The notes: a model not told the origin generated them from the letters alone. A stretch of DNA of 64,000 nucleotides from Nordella sp. HKS 07 (GCF_011046735.1 NZ_CP049258.1:6962001-7026000); one strand, 5' to 3'. Counted from the stretch's first letter, positions 9,099 to 17,877 are shown. A program made the numbers and translations.

Positions 9099-9684
9099 GA
9101 ACGCGAGTGTCGTTGCCGCTGACTACGCGAACCGTCTGTCGCGTCTCCTGACGGATACCGACTGGTCGATCGTAGAACCCTTGGCCGCGGCATTACTCGA
9201 TTGCTGGAAGAACAAGAAGCAGGTTTTCTGGATCGGCAATGGCGGCAGCGCCGGCAATGCCATTCACATGGCCAACGACTTCTTCTATTCCATCTCCAAG
9301 CAGAAAGGCTCCGGCATCAGGGGCCACGCGCTCGCGGCGAATGCGCCGATCGTGACCTGCCTCTCGAACGACGTCAGCTACGACGACGTTTTTGCCATGC
9401 AGCTCGCGACCATGGCTAATCCCGGCGATATCCTCATCGCCTTCTCCGGCAGCGGCAACTCGCCGAATATATTGAATGCACTCGTCGAGGCTCGTGCACT
9501 TGGCGTCAAGAGCTTCGCGATACTGGGCTATTCCGGCGGCAAGGCGAAGGCGCTCGCCGATCACCCGCTGCATTTCGCCATCGACGACATGCAGATTTCG
9601 GAAGATGTGCAGTGCATCGTCTGTCATATGTTGACGCAGTATCTCTACGGCCTGCGGGAAACCGTGCAGGGACCGACGGCGTGA
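9088..9684 (+). CDS. gmhA: SIS-domain sugar-phosphate isomerase, GmhA type
   Basis: A 198-residue protein close to the 190-200 residues typical of sedoheptulose-7-phosphate isomerase. Visible SIS motifs are FWIGNGGSAGNAIHMANDF (about 47-65) and IAFSGSGNSPNIL (about 116-128), with the C-terminal ISEDVQCIVCHML helix that carries catalytic residues in GmhA. It would convert sedoheptulose-7-phosphate to D-glycero-D-manno-heptose-7-phosphate, the first committed step of heptose-nucleotide synthesis. The ATG at 9088 lies inside the end of the upstream SDR. The downstream SDR starts by GTG overlapping this gene's stop (GTGA). The HldE- and HddC-type genes further on support the heptose assignment. 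Confidence 0.87.
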   Translation: MQSKNASVVAADYANRLSRLLTDTDWSIVEPLAAALLDCWKNKKQVFWIGNGGSAGNAIHMANDFFYSISKQKGSGIRGHALAANAPIVTCLSNDVSYDDVFAMQLATMANPGDILIAFSGSGNSPNILNALVEARALGVKSFAILGYSGGKAKALADHPLHFAIDDMQISEDVQCIVCHMLTQYLYGLRETVQGPTA

Positions 9685-10667
9685 CCTACCTCGTCATTGG
9701 ATCCAACTCCTTCACCGGCACGGCGATGGTAGAGCACCTGCTCGCCGCCGGTCACGACGTCATAGGCGTTAGCCGTTCCGAGGAAATCGCCCTGCCCTTG
9801 CGCCGCTACGGCTGGCGACCGCATCCGGGCAAGTTCCAGTACTCGCGCATCGACCTCAATCACGATCTCGACGCGCTCATGCGGCTGATCGACGAACGCC
9901 GCCCCACTCGCATTGTGAATTTTGCGGCCCAGAGCATGGTCGCGGAGAGTTGGGTCAATCCCGATCACTGGATGATGACCAATGTGGTTTCCCTGGTGCG
10001 CTTGCAAGAGCGGCTTCGGAAGATTGACTTCCTCGACTCCTATGTCCATGTCACCACGCCGGAAGTCTATGGCAGCACACAAGGCTGGGTGAAGGAGGAT
10101 CATCGCTTCTATCCCTCCACCCCATACGCTGTATCGCGTGCCGCCGGCGACTTCAGCATCATGTCCTATGTGAAGGCGTATGGCTTCCCGGCCTCCTTCA
10201 CACGCGCGGCGAATGTTTATGGCGCCGGACAGCCGCTTTACCGGATCATTCCCCGCACCGTCTTCTTCGCCCTGACCGGCCGCAAGCTGCAGCTCCATGG
10301 CGGGGGGCATTCCGTGCGCTCGTTCATTCACGCCGCCGATGTCGCCGATGCGACGCAGCGCGTTGCCGAAGGAGCGCCGGCCGGCAGCACCTATCATATT
10401 TCATCGACCCGCATGATCTCCATTCGCGACGTCGTCAAATTGATCCTCGACGGCATGTCGTTGCGCTTCGAGGATTGCGTGGAGGTCGTCGACGAAAGGC
10501 GCGGCAAGGATCAAGCCTATGGGCTCGACAGCAGCAAGCTCAGAAGCGAGCTCGGGTGGGAGGATCGCATTTCGCTCGAGCGGGGTATCGACGAGACTGT
10601 GAAGTGGATCGTGGATTATCGCGAGCAGTTGGAGAAACTGCCGATGAACTACATTCACAAGCCCTAA
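9681..10667 (+). CDS. GDP-mannose dehydratase-like SDR with an altered YxxxK motif
   Basis: A 328-residue extended SDR starting at GTG 9681, which overlaps the previous stop as GTGA. The Rossmann loop is VIGSNSFTGTAMVEHLL (about 5-21), the catalytic Thr/Glu block is HVTTPEVYGS, as in GDP-mannose 4,6-dehydratases (TxEVYG), and a substrate block FTRAANVYGAGQPLYRI follows. The active-site Tyr lies in TPYAVSRAAGD, so the position of the universal catalytic Lys is Arg. This may lower or alter activity, or the family may tolerate it. It probably acts on a GDP-linked sugar such as the GDP-heptose expected from the HddC-type gene, but that is inference. Confidence 0.85.
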   Translation: MTYLVIGSNSFTGTAMVEHLLAAGHDVIGVSRSEEIALPLRRYGWRPHPGKFQYSRIDLNHDLDALMRLIDERRPTRIVNFAAQSMVAESWVNPDHWMMTNVVSLVRLQERLRKIDFLDSYVHVTTPEVYGSTQGWVKEDHRFYPSTPYAVSRAAGDFSIMSYVKAYGFPASFTRAANVYGAGQPLYRIIPRTVFFALTGRKLQLHGGGHSVRSFIHAADVADATQRVAEGAPAGSTYHISSTRMISIRDVVKLILDGMSLRFEDCVEVVDERRGKDQAYGLDSSKLRSELGWEDRISLERGIDETVKWIVDYREQLEKLPMNYIHKP

Positions 10668-10682
10668 TCCAGGCGGGATGTT

Positions 10683-11840
10683 TTGGCGAAGCTTTTCAAG
10701 AAACTGGATCTGCCACCCGATGTGAAGCTGACGGATGTCGGTGTGAGGCCGGAACGGCCTTTCCAGATACTGGGACTGCTGGAAACGATCACCTTGGGCG
10801 ATCTGGTGGCCAACGTCGTATTCCTGTCGACCCTGGCCAATAAATTCGACCATGTGCGCTTGCACGTGAAGTATCGAGACCTGCGTCCCTATTGCAGGGA
10901 GATCATGTCGCTCTCGCCTTGGATTGATCTGGCGGAGCCGTTTCCCGAGCGCTGGCCCGCTTTCATCCGCAGGTTCGGTTCCAACATAAAGCCGCCGAAG
11001 GCTCACAATCAGATGGCCATCGGAGCCCAGAAGGGCAAACACAATTATATCTACGATATGATCATCACGTCGCCGATGGCGTCGGAAGATGGGATCCATG
11101 CCCTGCGCGATCCCGTCCCCTTGCGTCTGCCGGAAGACCGCACTGAAGAACTGCGAGCCCGCCTTGTCGCGCATGGTGTGAAACCCGATCGATGGTTTGC
11201 GGTTCTCCACTATCGGGAAAGCACTTACCAATATCGCTCCGGCAGCGCCGATAGAAACAATGATCCAGCCGCCTTTGACGATCTCGTGGATCACATCATC
11301 GCTCTTGGCGGGCAGGCGGTGCGGCTAGGCCATCCCGGCATGGCGGCTTTCCGGCCGCGCGAGGGATTTGTCGACCTGAGCACGGTCACCGATGGCTTTT
11401 TGCTTCATGCGGCCGCGATCAGCCATGCGCGCTTTGCGATTACGGGACCCTCCGGCCCGCTGATTCTCGCCATGGCCTTCGCCGTGCCGAGCAGCATGGT
11501 CGACGCGGTCGATACAGGAGGAATCTGGGGCGACGGGCTCACCGACATTCTCACGCATGAGGTGACGACGCCCAAGGGTGACATATTGCGGAATGCGTCG
11601 TTGCTCGAATCGGGCCTCCTCGACATCGATATTCTCGCGGCGCGCGTCAAAGCCGAGCCGGGCTATCGAATTCGCAAGACGACCTCGGACGAATTGGCGG
11701 AAGTAGCGACGAGGCTCTATCGGCGAACGTCGGATTGTTCAGCCTGGCGCCCGCCTGCTGTCGTCCCGACCGGACCCAAACCCAATCAAGTCGGCTGGCC
11801 CTTGAAGCTCTCCTATCCCATGCCCTGGATTGACCTTTAG
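10683..11840 (+). CDS. Putative glycosyltransferase (resembles TIGR04372-type proteins)
   Basis: A 385-residue protein that appears to start at TTG 10683, 15 bases after the preceding stop; no in-frame ATG gives a better N-terminus. The middle contains WFAVLHYRESTYQYR followed by ARN/D-rich text and QAVRLGHPGMAAF, a pattern I associate with the TIGR04372 glycosyltransferase family (a conserved Arg-rich loop after a strand, then a VRxG turn). The later SHARFAITGPSGPLILAMAF segment fits a nucleotide-sugar or donor-binding helix of a GT-B fold. No signal peptide or membrane segment. The family call is tentative; the position inside the heptose locus supports a glycan transfer role. Confidence 0.6.
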   Translation: MAKLFKKLDLPPDVKLTDVGVRPERPFQILGLLETITLGDLVANVVFLSTLANKFDHVRLHVKYRDLRPYCREIMSLSPWIDLAEPFPERWPAFIRRFGSNIKPPKAHNQMAIGAQKGKHNYIYDMIITSPMASEDGIHALRDPVPLRLPEDRTEELRARLVAHGVKPDRWFAVLHYRESTYQYRSGSADRNNDPAAFDDLVDHIIALGGQAVRLGHPGMAAFRPREGFVDLSTVTDGFLLHAAAISHARFAITGPSGPLILAMAFAVPSSMVDAVDTGGIWGDGLTDILTHEVTTPKGDILRNASLLESGLLDIDILAARVKAEPGYRIRKTTSDELAEVATRLYRRTSDCSAWRPPAVVPTGPKPNQVGWPLKLSYPMPWIDL

Positions 11841-12152
11841 CCTCGTTTGCTCGAACCGGGTCGTTTTCCGGCTTGAACAGCTACCATTGAAGTGCTCCGG
11901 TCGAATATTAAGGCGCGGCTTGGCATAGGCGTATCGCTTGGCTATGCAGGGTCGGCCAAGCCCAGGCCTCGAAACACCAACGCTGCGTTTATTCCTATCA
12001 ACGCGGCTCGACGACGGAGTTGAACAAAGAATGCTCAGCGCGATCCACGAGAGCGGAAGGCAGGCCCGTGAGGCGGATCCGCCCCGTCGGATCCGGGATT
12101 CTGCTCTGAAGGCTGTTCTCGCCCCCTCCTTTTCGTAATCCGGGACTGATCC
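11841..12152. other. Intergenic region upstream of the hldE-type gene
   Basis: These 312 bases separate the two halves of the glycan operon and probably contain a promoter, but no clear -35/-10 pair stands out. The plus-strand reading frame 11938-12138 has unlikely composition and is not called. An inverted repeat GGCTTGG ... CCAAGCC (arms near 11918 and 11958) and GGATCC-containing mirrored segments near 12073-12100 could form RNA structure. Confidence 0.4.
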
Positions 12153-13625
12153 ATGACCACATTGAAAGGCCTCATAGAAGTATTGAAGGCCAAACGGCAG
12201 CCCGGCGATTCGCTCGTCTTCGTCTATGGTAATTTCAATATTCTTCATCCGGGGCATGTCCGCCTGCTGCAATTCGCGAAGTCGAATGGCACTTTGCTGC
12301 TGGTTGGCGTGACGCCGGACGGCGCGCCGGGCACCAGCATCGAGGCCGAAATGCGCGTCGAATCCATTCGCGCCGTGGGCGTCGTCGACTTCGCGTTCAT
12401 ACTCGAGGACTCTCCCCTGGAGGTGATCAAGACCTTGAAGCCGGATGTGGTGGCCAAGGGCAAAGAGCATGAATCCCGGCACAATCCCGAGCGCTCGATA
12501 CTCGAATCCTACGGCGGAAGACTGCTCTTCAACTCCGGCGAGATGCGCTTTACCGATTTGGGCGTGATCGACCGGCAATATGCCGCCGGTGCGCCTGAGA
12601 CGCATTTCAACTTCGATCCCGCCTTCCTGAAGCGGCATGGCTACGCGACCGCGGACGTGTTGGCGCTGCTTGGGCGGCTGAAGGGACTGCGCGTCGCAGT
12701 GATCGGCGACCTCATCATCGACGAATATGTCGATTGCGAACCTCTCGGCATGAGCCAGGAAGACCCGACCCTGGTGGTAAGCCCGATCAGCAGTCACATG
12801 TTCGTCGGCGGCAGCGGGATAGTGGCGGCGCATTGCGCCGGCCTGGGCGCGAAGGTCGACTATATCTCGGTTGCCCATGAGGGACCGCTGTGGGATTTCG
12901 CTCAGACGAAGCTGACATCTTACGGCGTTCACCTGAACCTCTTGAACGACCGCAGCCGGCCCACCACGCTGAAGAAGCGATATAGGGCGCATAACAAGAC
13001 GTTGCTGCGCGTAAGCGAGTTGCGCCAATACGCCATCGAGCAGAAGCTGCAGGATGCGATTTACGACAGGATCGCGGTGCTCATGCCCGACCTCGATGCC
13101 TTGCTCTTTTCCGACTTCAACTATGGCTGCCTGCCGACTGAACTGGTGCTGCGTATTGTCGAGCTGGCCAAGAGGCACAATGTGAGACTTGCCGCCGACA
13201 GCCAGGCCTCGTCGCAATATTCCGACATCTCGCGTTTTCGCGGCATGGATATCATAACCCCGACGGAACGCGAGGCCCGCCTCGCCGTGAAGGACTCGAA
13301 CAGTGGCCTCGTCGAGTTGGCCGAAAGGCTGCGGCTTGCGGCCGATGCACAGACCGTCCTGGTGACCCTCGGGGCGGAAGGTCTGCTGATCCACGCGCCG
13401 CGCTACGATCAACTGCGCACCGATCGCCTTGCCGCTATGAACCCGCGCCCGCGCGATGTCGCCGGCGCCGGCGATACATTGTTCAGCTCCGTCACCCTCT
13501 CGCTGTGCGCGGGGGCCGATATCTGGCTATCGAGCTATCTCGCGTCGGCAGCTGCCGCCTGCCAGGTAAGCAAGATCGGCAATACGCCGATTACGATCGG
13601 CGAGATCGCCGAGGTACTCTCCTGA
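12153..13625 (+). CDS. hldE: Bifunctional heptose-7-P kinase/nucleotidyltransferase with reversed domain order
   Basis: A 490-residue fusion. Residues about 20-150 are a nucleotidyltransferase of the cytidylyltransferase-like fold, with VYGNFNILHPGHVRLLQFA (HPGH at 32-35) and DVVAKGKEHE. Residues about 175-490 are a PfkB-type sugar kinase with VAVIGDLIIDEYVDCE, a FVGGSGIVAAH block, ITPTEREAR and the catalytic DVAGAGDTLFS (catalytic Asp about 440). In the well-known HldE of enterobacteria the kinase comes first and the nucleotidyltransferase second; here the order is swapped. Expected reactions are C1 phosphorylation of heptose-7-phosphate and nucleotide transfer to heptose-1-phosphate. The next gene overlaps by one base (TGATG). 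Confidence 0.88.
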   Translation: MTTLKGLIEVLKAKRQPGDSLVFVYGNFNILHPGHVRLLQFAKSNGTLLLVGVTPDGAPGTSIEAEMRVESIRAVGVVDFAFILEDSPLEVIKTLKPDVVAKGKEHESRHNPERSILESYGGRLLFNSGEMRFTDLGVIDRQYAAGAPETHFNFDPAFLKRHGYATADVLALLGRLKGLRVAVIGDLIIDEYVDCEPLGMSQEDPTLVVSPISSHMFVGGSGIVAAHCAGLGAKVDYISVAHEGPLWDFAQTKLTSYGVHLNLLNDRSRPTTLKKRYRAHNKTLLRVSELRQYAIEQKLQDAIYDRIAVLMPDLDALLFSDFNYGCLPTELVLRIVELAKRHNVRLAADSQASSQYSDISRFRGMDIITPTEREARLAVKDSNSGLVELAERLRLAADAQTVLVTLGAEGLLIHAPRYDQLRTDRLAAMNPRPRDVAGAGDTLFSSVTLSLCAGADIWLSSYLASAAAACQVSKIGNTPITIGEIAEVLS

Positions 13626-14326
13626 TGCGGGCGCTTCTCCTGGCGGCGGGCATGGGAACGCGGCTGCGTCCGCTGACCGATACGATTCCCAAAGTGATGG
13701 TCGACATCGCCGGCCGGCCCCTGCTGGACCGTTGGCTGGCAATGTTGATCGAGGGCGGCATCGAGCGTGTCCTGGTCAACACCCATTATCTGGGCTCGGT
13801 GATTCATGCCTATATGCGGACATCGGCCTGGCGCGACCGCGTCGACGTGATCGATGAGGAGCGCCTCCTTGGAACTGGCGGCACGCTGCTGGCCAATCGA
13901 GCCTGGTTCGGCCAAGGCCCCCTGCTGGTGAGCCACGCTGACAATGCGAGCGACCTCGATATCCGCGCCTTCATCCAGGCCCATCGTGATCGCCCGGCCG
14001 GGGTGCTGGCGACGATGGCGCTGTTTCGTACCGATCAGCCGCAGTCCTGCGGCATCGTCGTCATGGATGGGAGTAATATCATCCGCGAGTTCCATGAGAA
14101 GCAGGCCAATCCCCCCGGCAACCTGGCCAATGCCGCAGCCTTTATATTCGAACCCCAAATATTTGATTACTTGAGAGAAATCGGTAACGACACCATCGAC
14201 CTGTCGGCTGAGGTCATGCCCAAGCTGGTAGGCCACGCGCAAGGCTTCGAGATCACCGGCTATCACCGTGACATCGGTACCCCTGACGGTCTCGAAAGAG
14301 CGCGACGGCATTACGTCGCAACATGA
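13625..14326 (+). CDS. hddC: Sugar-1-phosphate nucleotidyltransferase, HddC type
   Basis: A 233-residue protein starting at the ATG within TGATG that ends the previous gene. The signature ALLLAAGMGTRLRPLTDT with PKVMVDIAGRPLLDRW (about 3-35) is that of NDP-sugar pyrophosphorylases; LLGTGGTLLAN and the late RDIGTPDGLERARR block match the short HddC/RmlA-like class. In the GDP-D-glycero-alpha-D-manno-heptose pathway HddC attaches GMP to heptose-1-phosphate. The presence of both an HldE-type nucleotidyltransferase domain and this enzyme means two activated heptoses could be made, or one of the two has another substrate. The symbol is by pathway context; mannose-1-phosphate guanylyltransferase is the main alternative. 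Confidence 0.75.
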   Translation: MRALLLAAGMGTRLRPLTDTIPKVMVDIAGRPLLDRWLAMLIEGGIERVLVNTHYLGSVIHAYMRTSAWRDRVDVIDEERLLGTGGTLLANRAWFGQGPLLVSHADNASDLDIRAFIQAHRDRPAGVLATMALFRTDQPQSCGIVVMDGSNIIREFHEKQANPPGNLANAAAFIFEPQIFDYLREIGNDTIDLSAEVMPKLVGHAQGFEITGYHRDIGTPDGLERARRHYVAT

Positions 14327-14375
14327 CAAACCCCGCGGAAGCCGCTAAGCACCCTTCCGGAAAAGGAATGCCCCA

Positions 14376-15194
14376 TTGGACCTGACGCATATCCGACAGA
14401 TTGCCCGCGAGCTGCGCGGCACCGTCATCGAGCTGACCCACGAGGCCAAGCCTGCTCATCTGGCGTCGGCCTTGTCATGCATCGATATCCTTGCGGTTCT
14501 CTATTGGTCGGTGCTGCGCATCGACCCGGCAAAACCGCTGGCGGAGGATCGTGATCGCTTCATCCTTTCCAAGGGTCATGCCGCTCTCGCTCTCTACTCC
14601 GTATTGGCCAAACGCGGCTTTTGCTCGGACGAAACCCTGCGGACCTTCAATAACAATGGCGGCAAGCTTGCCGAGCACCCCGGACCGCAATGCATTCCCG
14701 GCGTCGAAGCCGCGACCGGCTCGCTTGGCCACGGCCTGCCGATCGGCAACGGCCTGGCTCTCGCCGCGCGCCTCGCCGGACGCGACAACCGGACATTCGT
14801 GCTCCTCAGCGACGGCGAATGCAACGAAGGCAGTGTCTGGGAAGCCGCCATGTTTGCCGGAAAACAGAAGCTCGACAATCTGTGCGCCATCGTGGACTTC
14901 AACAAATGGCAGGCCACCGGACGCAGCCAGGAGATCCTCGCCCTCGACCCGCTGCCGGAAAAGTGGCAGGCCTTCGGCTGGGAAACCGTCCGGCTCGACG
15001 GCCATGACCTCGGCGTGCTTCACGCGGCCTTGACGGAACTGCCGCGCCGATCCGGCAAGCCGCTGGCGATCATCGCCGACACCGTCAAAGGCAAGGGCGT
15101 GAGCTTCATGGAAGACGACAACAACTGGCACTACCGGGTTCCCACGCGCGAGGAAACCGATGCCGCGAAACGTGAGCTGGGGCTAGTGCACTAG
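14376..15194 (+). CDS. Transketolase N-terminal (thiamine diphosphate) subunit
   Basis: A 272-residue protein that begins at TTG 14376, supported by AAAAGGA 8 bases upstream and by the lack of an in-frame ATG. It is the Pyr/PP half of a split transketolase: FILSKGHAALALYSVLA, GSLGHGLPIGNGLALAAR and the ThDP/Mg site SDGECNEGSVWEAAMFAG, followed by the metal-ligand Asn in IVDFNKWQATG. It lies one base before the C-terminal subunit gene. In this locus it may generate sedoheptulose-7-phosphate for the GmhA-type isomerase, or form a branched sugar or other two-carbon transfer product. Split transketolases are frequent in nucleotide-sugar and antibiotic-sugar loci. Confidence 0.93.
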   Translation: MDLTHIRQIARELRGTVIELTHEAKPAHLASALSCIDILAVLYWSVLRIDPAKPLAEDRDRFILSKGHAALALYSVLAKRGFCSDETLRTFNNNGGKLAEHPGPQCIPGVEAATGSLGHGLPIGNGLALAARLAGRDNRTFVLLSDGECNEGSVWEAAMFAGKQKLDNLCAIVDFNKWQATGRSQEILALDPLPEKWQAFGWETVRLDGHDLGVLHAALTELPRRSGKPLAIIADTVKGKGVSFMEDDNNWHYRVPTREETDAAKRELGLVH

Positions 15195-15195
15195 T

Positions 15196-16119
15196 ATGAG
15201 AAACGCATTCGCGGACGAGATGACCCGGCTCTGCGCGGGCAACCAGAAGCCCGTGCTGTTGTCGGGCGATATAGGCAACCGGCTGTTCGACAAGCTCAAG
15301 GAAGCGGCTCCCGATCAGTTCCTGAATTGCGGCGTCGCGGAAGCCAATATGATCGGTGTCGCGGCGGGCCTCGCAATGTCCGGCTACCGCCCCTTCGCCT
15401 ACACGATCGTGCCCTTCATCACGACGCGCGTGCTTGAGCAGATCAGGGTCGATCTGTGCTATCACAATGTCCCGGCAACGGTTGTGGGTGTGGGCGGCGG
15501 GCTCTCCTACGCGGCCCTGGGCCCTACTCACCATGCCCTGGAAGACCTTGCCCTCCTTCGCGTGCTGCCCAACATGTCGGTACTGTGCCCCGGCGATGCG
15601 CTCGAGGTGCGCGCTTGCCTGAAGGCGGCGATGCGGCATGACGGCCCGCTCTATATACGCCTCGGCAAGAAGGGCGAGCCTGTCGTCCATCAATCCGAAC
15701 CTGTCATCAGCATCGGCGGGAGCCTCACGCTTCGGAAGGGATCGGACTGCACGATTCTTGCGGTCGGCAACCTGCTGCCGGAGGCCATGAAAGCTGCCGA
15801 TCTGCTGGCCGAGCGAAAGATCGATGCCGGGGTCGTCTCGCTCGTATCGGTGAAACCGCTCGACGGCGAAATGCTCACGCGCAGTTTCGCATCAAGCAAG
15901 CTCCTCATCAGCCTGGAAGAACATAGCGTGGCGGGAGGAGCCGGCAGCGCCATCCTTGAATGGATCAGCGACCACGATCCCTCGGCGATGACCAAGTTCA
16001 TGCGTATCGCCACCCCCGACGCATTCTACACGCAGTCTGGCAAGCAATCCTATGCGCGCCAGCAACTGGGCCTGGACGCTGTTTCCGTGGCCAGAAAAAT
16101 CGCCGACCGTCTCGGCTGA
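15196..16119 (+). CDS. Transketolase C-terminal subunit
   Basis: A 307-residue partner of the preceding protein, starting one base after its stop. The pyrimidine-binding domain has VLLSGDIGNRL near the start and the catalytic Glu in FLNCGVAEANMIGVAAGLA (about 43-61). The C-terminal transketolase domain follows, with CTILAVGNLLPEA and LLISLEEHSVAGG. Size and domain order match standalone C-terminal halves, so the active enzyme is presumably an alpha2beta2 heterotetramer. It precedes the zinc dehydrogenase gene by 14 bases. Confidence 0.93.
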   Translation: MRNAFADEMTRLCAGNQKPVLLSGDIGNRLFDKLKEAAPDQFLNCGVAEANMIGVAAGLAMSGYRPFAYTIVPFITTRVLEQIRVDLCYHNVPATVVGVGGGLSYAALGPTHHALEDLALLRVLPNMSVLCPGDALEVRACLKAAMRHDGPLYIRLGKKGEPVVHQSEPVISIGGSLTLRKGSDCTILAVGNLLPEAMKAADLLAERKIDAGVVSLVSVKPLDGEMLTRSFASSKLLISLEEHSVAGGAGSAILEWISDHDPSAMTKFMRIATPDAFYTQSGKQSYARQQLGLDAVSVARKIADRLG

Positions 16120-16133
16120 AAGCAAACACTGAA

Positions 16134-17174
16134 ATGAAGACAACCGCCGCGATACTTGTGCAGACCGGACAACCGCTTGAGCTGTGGGACATCGAGATTC
16201 CACGGCTTGGCCGCGGCCAGGTCCTGGTCGACGTTTTGTTCTCCGGGGCGTGCCGCACTCAGGTTCTGGAGGCCTGGGGCATGAAGGGCGAAGACAGGTG
16301 GGTGCCCCATTGCCTTGGACATGAGGGTGTCGGGCGCGTTCTGGAAATCGGTCCCGAAGTATCGCATGTGCGGCCGGGCGATCAGGTCGTGCTGAGCTGG
16401 CTGAAGGGCACCGGTATCGAAGCGGGCGGCGCCAAATATGCTTGCGACGGCAAGACGGTGAATGCCGGGGGCGTGACCACATTCCAGAAGATGGCGGTTT
16501 GCTCGGAGAATCGCCTTTCGCCGCTCCCGCCTGACGTGCCGGCCGAGCATGCCATCATGCTCGGCTGCGCGCTGCCGACGGGCTATGGCTGCGTCTTCAA
16601 CACCGGCAGGGCGGTTCCCGGTGAATCCGTTGCCGTGTTCGGCGCCGGCGGGGTTGGACAGTCGGCCATCATGACCGCTGCCGCCATGGGCCTCGCCCCG
16701 GTCATCGCCATCGACATATCGCCGGAAAAGCGCGCCATGGCGAAGGCGTTCGGCGCCCACATCGTCATCGATCCCGCGGCCGAGGACATCGTCGCGGCGG
16801 TGAAGGCCGCCACGGGCGGCCGTGGCGCCGACCTGGCCGTCGAGGCGACAGGACAGCCCAGCGTGATGCGTCTGGCGCTGGATTGCGTGCGCCCGCAGGG
16901 CGGCCGGGCCGTGATCGCCGGCAACGCCAAGGCAGGCGAAGAGCTTTCCATATCGCCAGGCTCGCTCAACCAGGGCAAGAGTCTGCTCGGCACCTGGGGC
17001 GGCGACTGTGTTCCCGATCGCGATTTTCCCAAGCTCGCGTCCCTGATGGTGACCGGCCGGATCGATGTGACGCCTCTCCTCAAGGACCGCTATGCGCTGA
17101 CCGACATCAACGCGGCCCTCGCCGATCTCCGTGAGGGACGTATCGGGCGGCCGCTCATCGACATGTCGCTGTAG
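16134..17174 (+). CDS. Zinc-dependent alcohol/polyol dehydrogenase (MDR family)
   Basis: A 346-residue medium-chain dehydrogenase. Catalytic zinc ligands appear in FSGACRTQV (Cys about 39), LGHEGVGRVLEIG (His-Glu about 62-63) and MLGCALPTGYG. The NAD-binding glycine-rich loop is VAVFGAGGVGQSAI (about 165-178), with the acidic residue after the second strand (IAIDIS) favouring NAD over NADP. The four-cysteine structural-zinc loop of classical alcohol dehydrogenases is missing. It is co-directional and close to the transketolase pair, so it may oxidise or reduce a sugar intermediate made there. The substrate is unknown. Confidence 0.9.
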   Translation: MKTTAAILVQTGQPLELWDIEIPRLGRGQVLVDVLFSGACRTQVLEAWGMKGEDRWVPHCLGHEGVGRVLEIGPEVSHVRPGDQVVLSWLKGTGIEAGGAKYACDGKTVNAGGVTTFQKMAVCSENRLSPLPPDVPAEHAIMLGCALPTGYGCVFNTGRAVPGESVAVFGAGGVGQSAIMTAAAMGLAPVIAIDISPEKRAMAKAFGAHIVIDPAAEDIVAAVKAATGGRGADLAVEATGQPSVMRLALDCVRPQGGRAVIAGNAKAGEELSISPGSLNQGKSLLGTWGGDCVPDRDFPKLASLMVTGRIDVTPLLKDRYALTDINAALADLREGRIGRPLIDMSL

Positions 17175-17256
17175 CGCGGGATGCGAAAAAGTGGATACCG
17201 GTTATTCGCGAGAATCCTGCGCTAACATAACGTGATCTAGGGATCGCTTCCAAGGC
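17175..17256. repeat. Copy of a rhizobial-type intergenic repeat
   Basis: The 82 bases between the dehydrogenase and HAD genes contain the pattern gatgcgaaaaagtggatacc followed by ggtt, cgcg and cctgcgct-type words and gatctag. I recognise closely similar strings as dispersed intergenic repeats in many Hyphomicrobiales. The function (mRNA processing, nucleoid structure or none) is not established. Confidence 0.45.
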
Positions 17257-17874
17257 ATGAGCAATATCGTACTCGGCATCGATTTCGACAATACGATCGT
17301 CTCTTATGATGGTGTCTTTCATCGCGCCGCGAGCGATCTCAAGCTGATCCCGTCGCAAATCGGCCGCAGCAAGGACGACGTTCGCGATCATTTGCGCTCG
17401 ATCGGCAGGGAGGACGACTGGACCGCCCTGCAGGGCGAGGTCTATGGCGCCCGCATGGATCTGGCCGCGCTCTATGACGGCAGCATCGAAGCCGTTCGCG
17501 AACTCAAGGCGAAAGGTGTGGCGCTGCGCATCATCAGCCACAAAACGCGCTTTCCGTTCCTGGGTCCGCGTTATGACCTGCACTATGCCGCGCGCCGCTT
17601 CCTCGTCGAGCGGGAGATCACCGGCACGCCGCAATCGCTTCTGCAGGCGGCCGAGATATTCTTCGAGCCGACCATAGAGGCCAAGCTGGCGCGCATTGAA
17701 ACGGAAGGCTGCACAGTATTCCTCGACGACTTGCCCGAGCTCCTCAATCATCCGAAATTTCCGAAGGCTGTGCGGCCGCTCTTGTTCGACCCGAATGATG
17801 CCCATGCCGGACAGCCGCATCTGGAGCGCGTGCGGTCCTGGCGCGATTTGCCGGGCGTTTTGGCGCGTGTCTGA
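17257..17874 (+). CDS. HAD-superfamily phosphatase-like protein
   Basis: A 205-residue protein with HAD motif I as VLGIDFDNTIVSYDG (nucleophile Asp 9, acid/base Asp 11), motif II as RIISHKTRF and motif IV as VFLDDLPELL. The spacing and the absence of a large cap suggest a small-molecule phosphatase. Within a heptose locus it could remove the C7 phosphate from heptose-1,7-bisphosphate, the GmhB step that is otherwise missing here. It is not a typical GmhB (no zinc-binding Cys/His loop is seen), so that role is inference. It is followed 3 bases after its stop by the kinase-like gene, and the methyltransferase after that overlaps, so the three form one unit. Confidence 0.78.
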   Translation: MSNIVLGIDFDNTIVSYDGVFHRAASDLKLIPSQIGRSKDDVRDHLRSIGREDDWTALQGEVYGARMDLAALYDGSIEAVRELKAKGVALRIISHKTRFPFLGPRYDLHYAARRFLVEREITGTPQSLLQAAEIFFEPTIEAKLARIETEGCTVFLDDLPELLNHPKFPKAVRPLLFDPNDAHAGQPHLERVRSWRDLPGVLARV

Positions 17875-17877
17875 ACG

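Noticed and set aside
11739-13412. Minus-strand frame of 557 codons opposite the hldE-type gene
   Set aside because: The plus strand shows HPGH and GAGD motifs; the antisense is a composition artefact.
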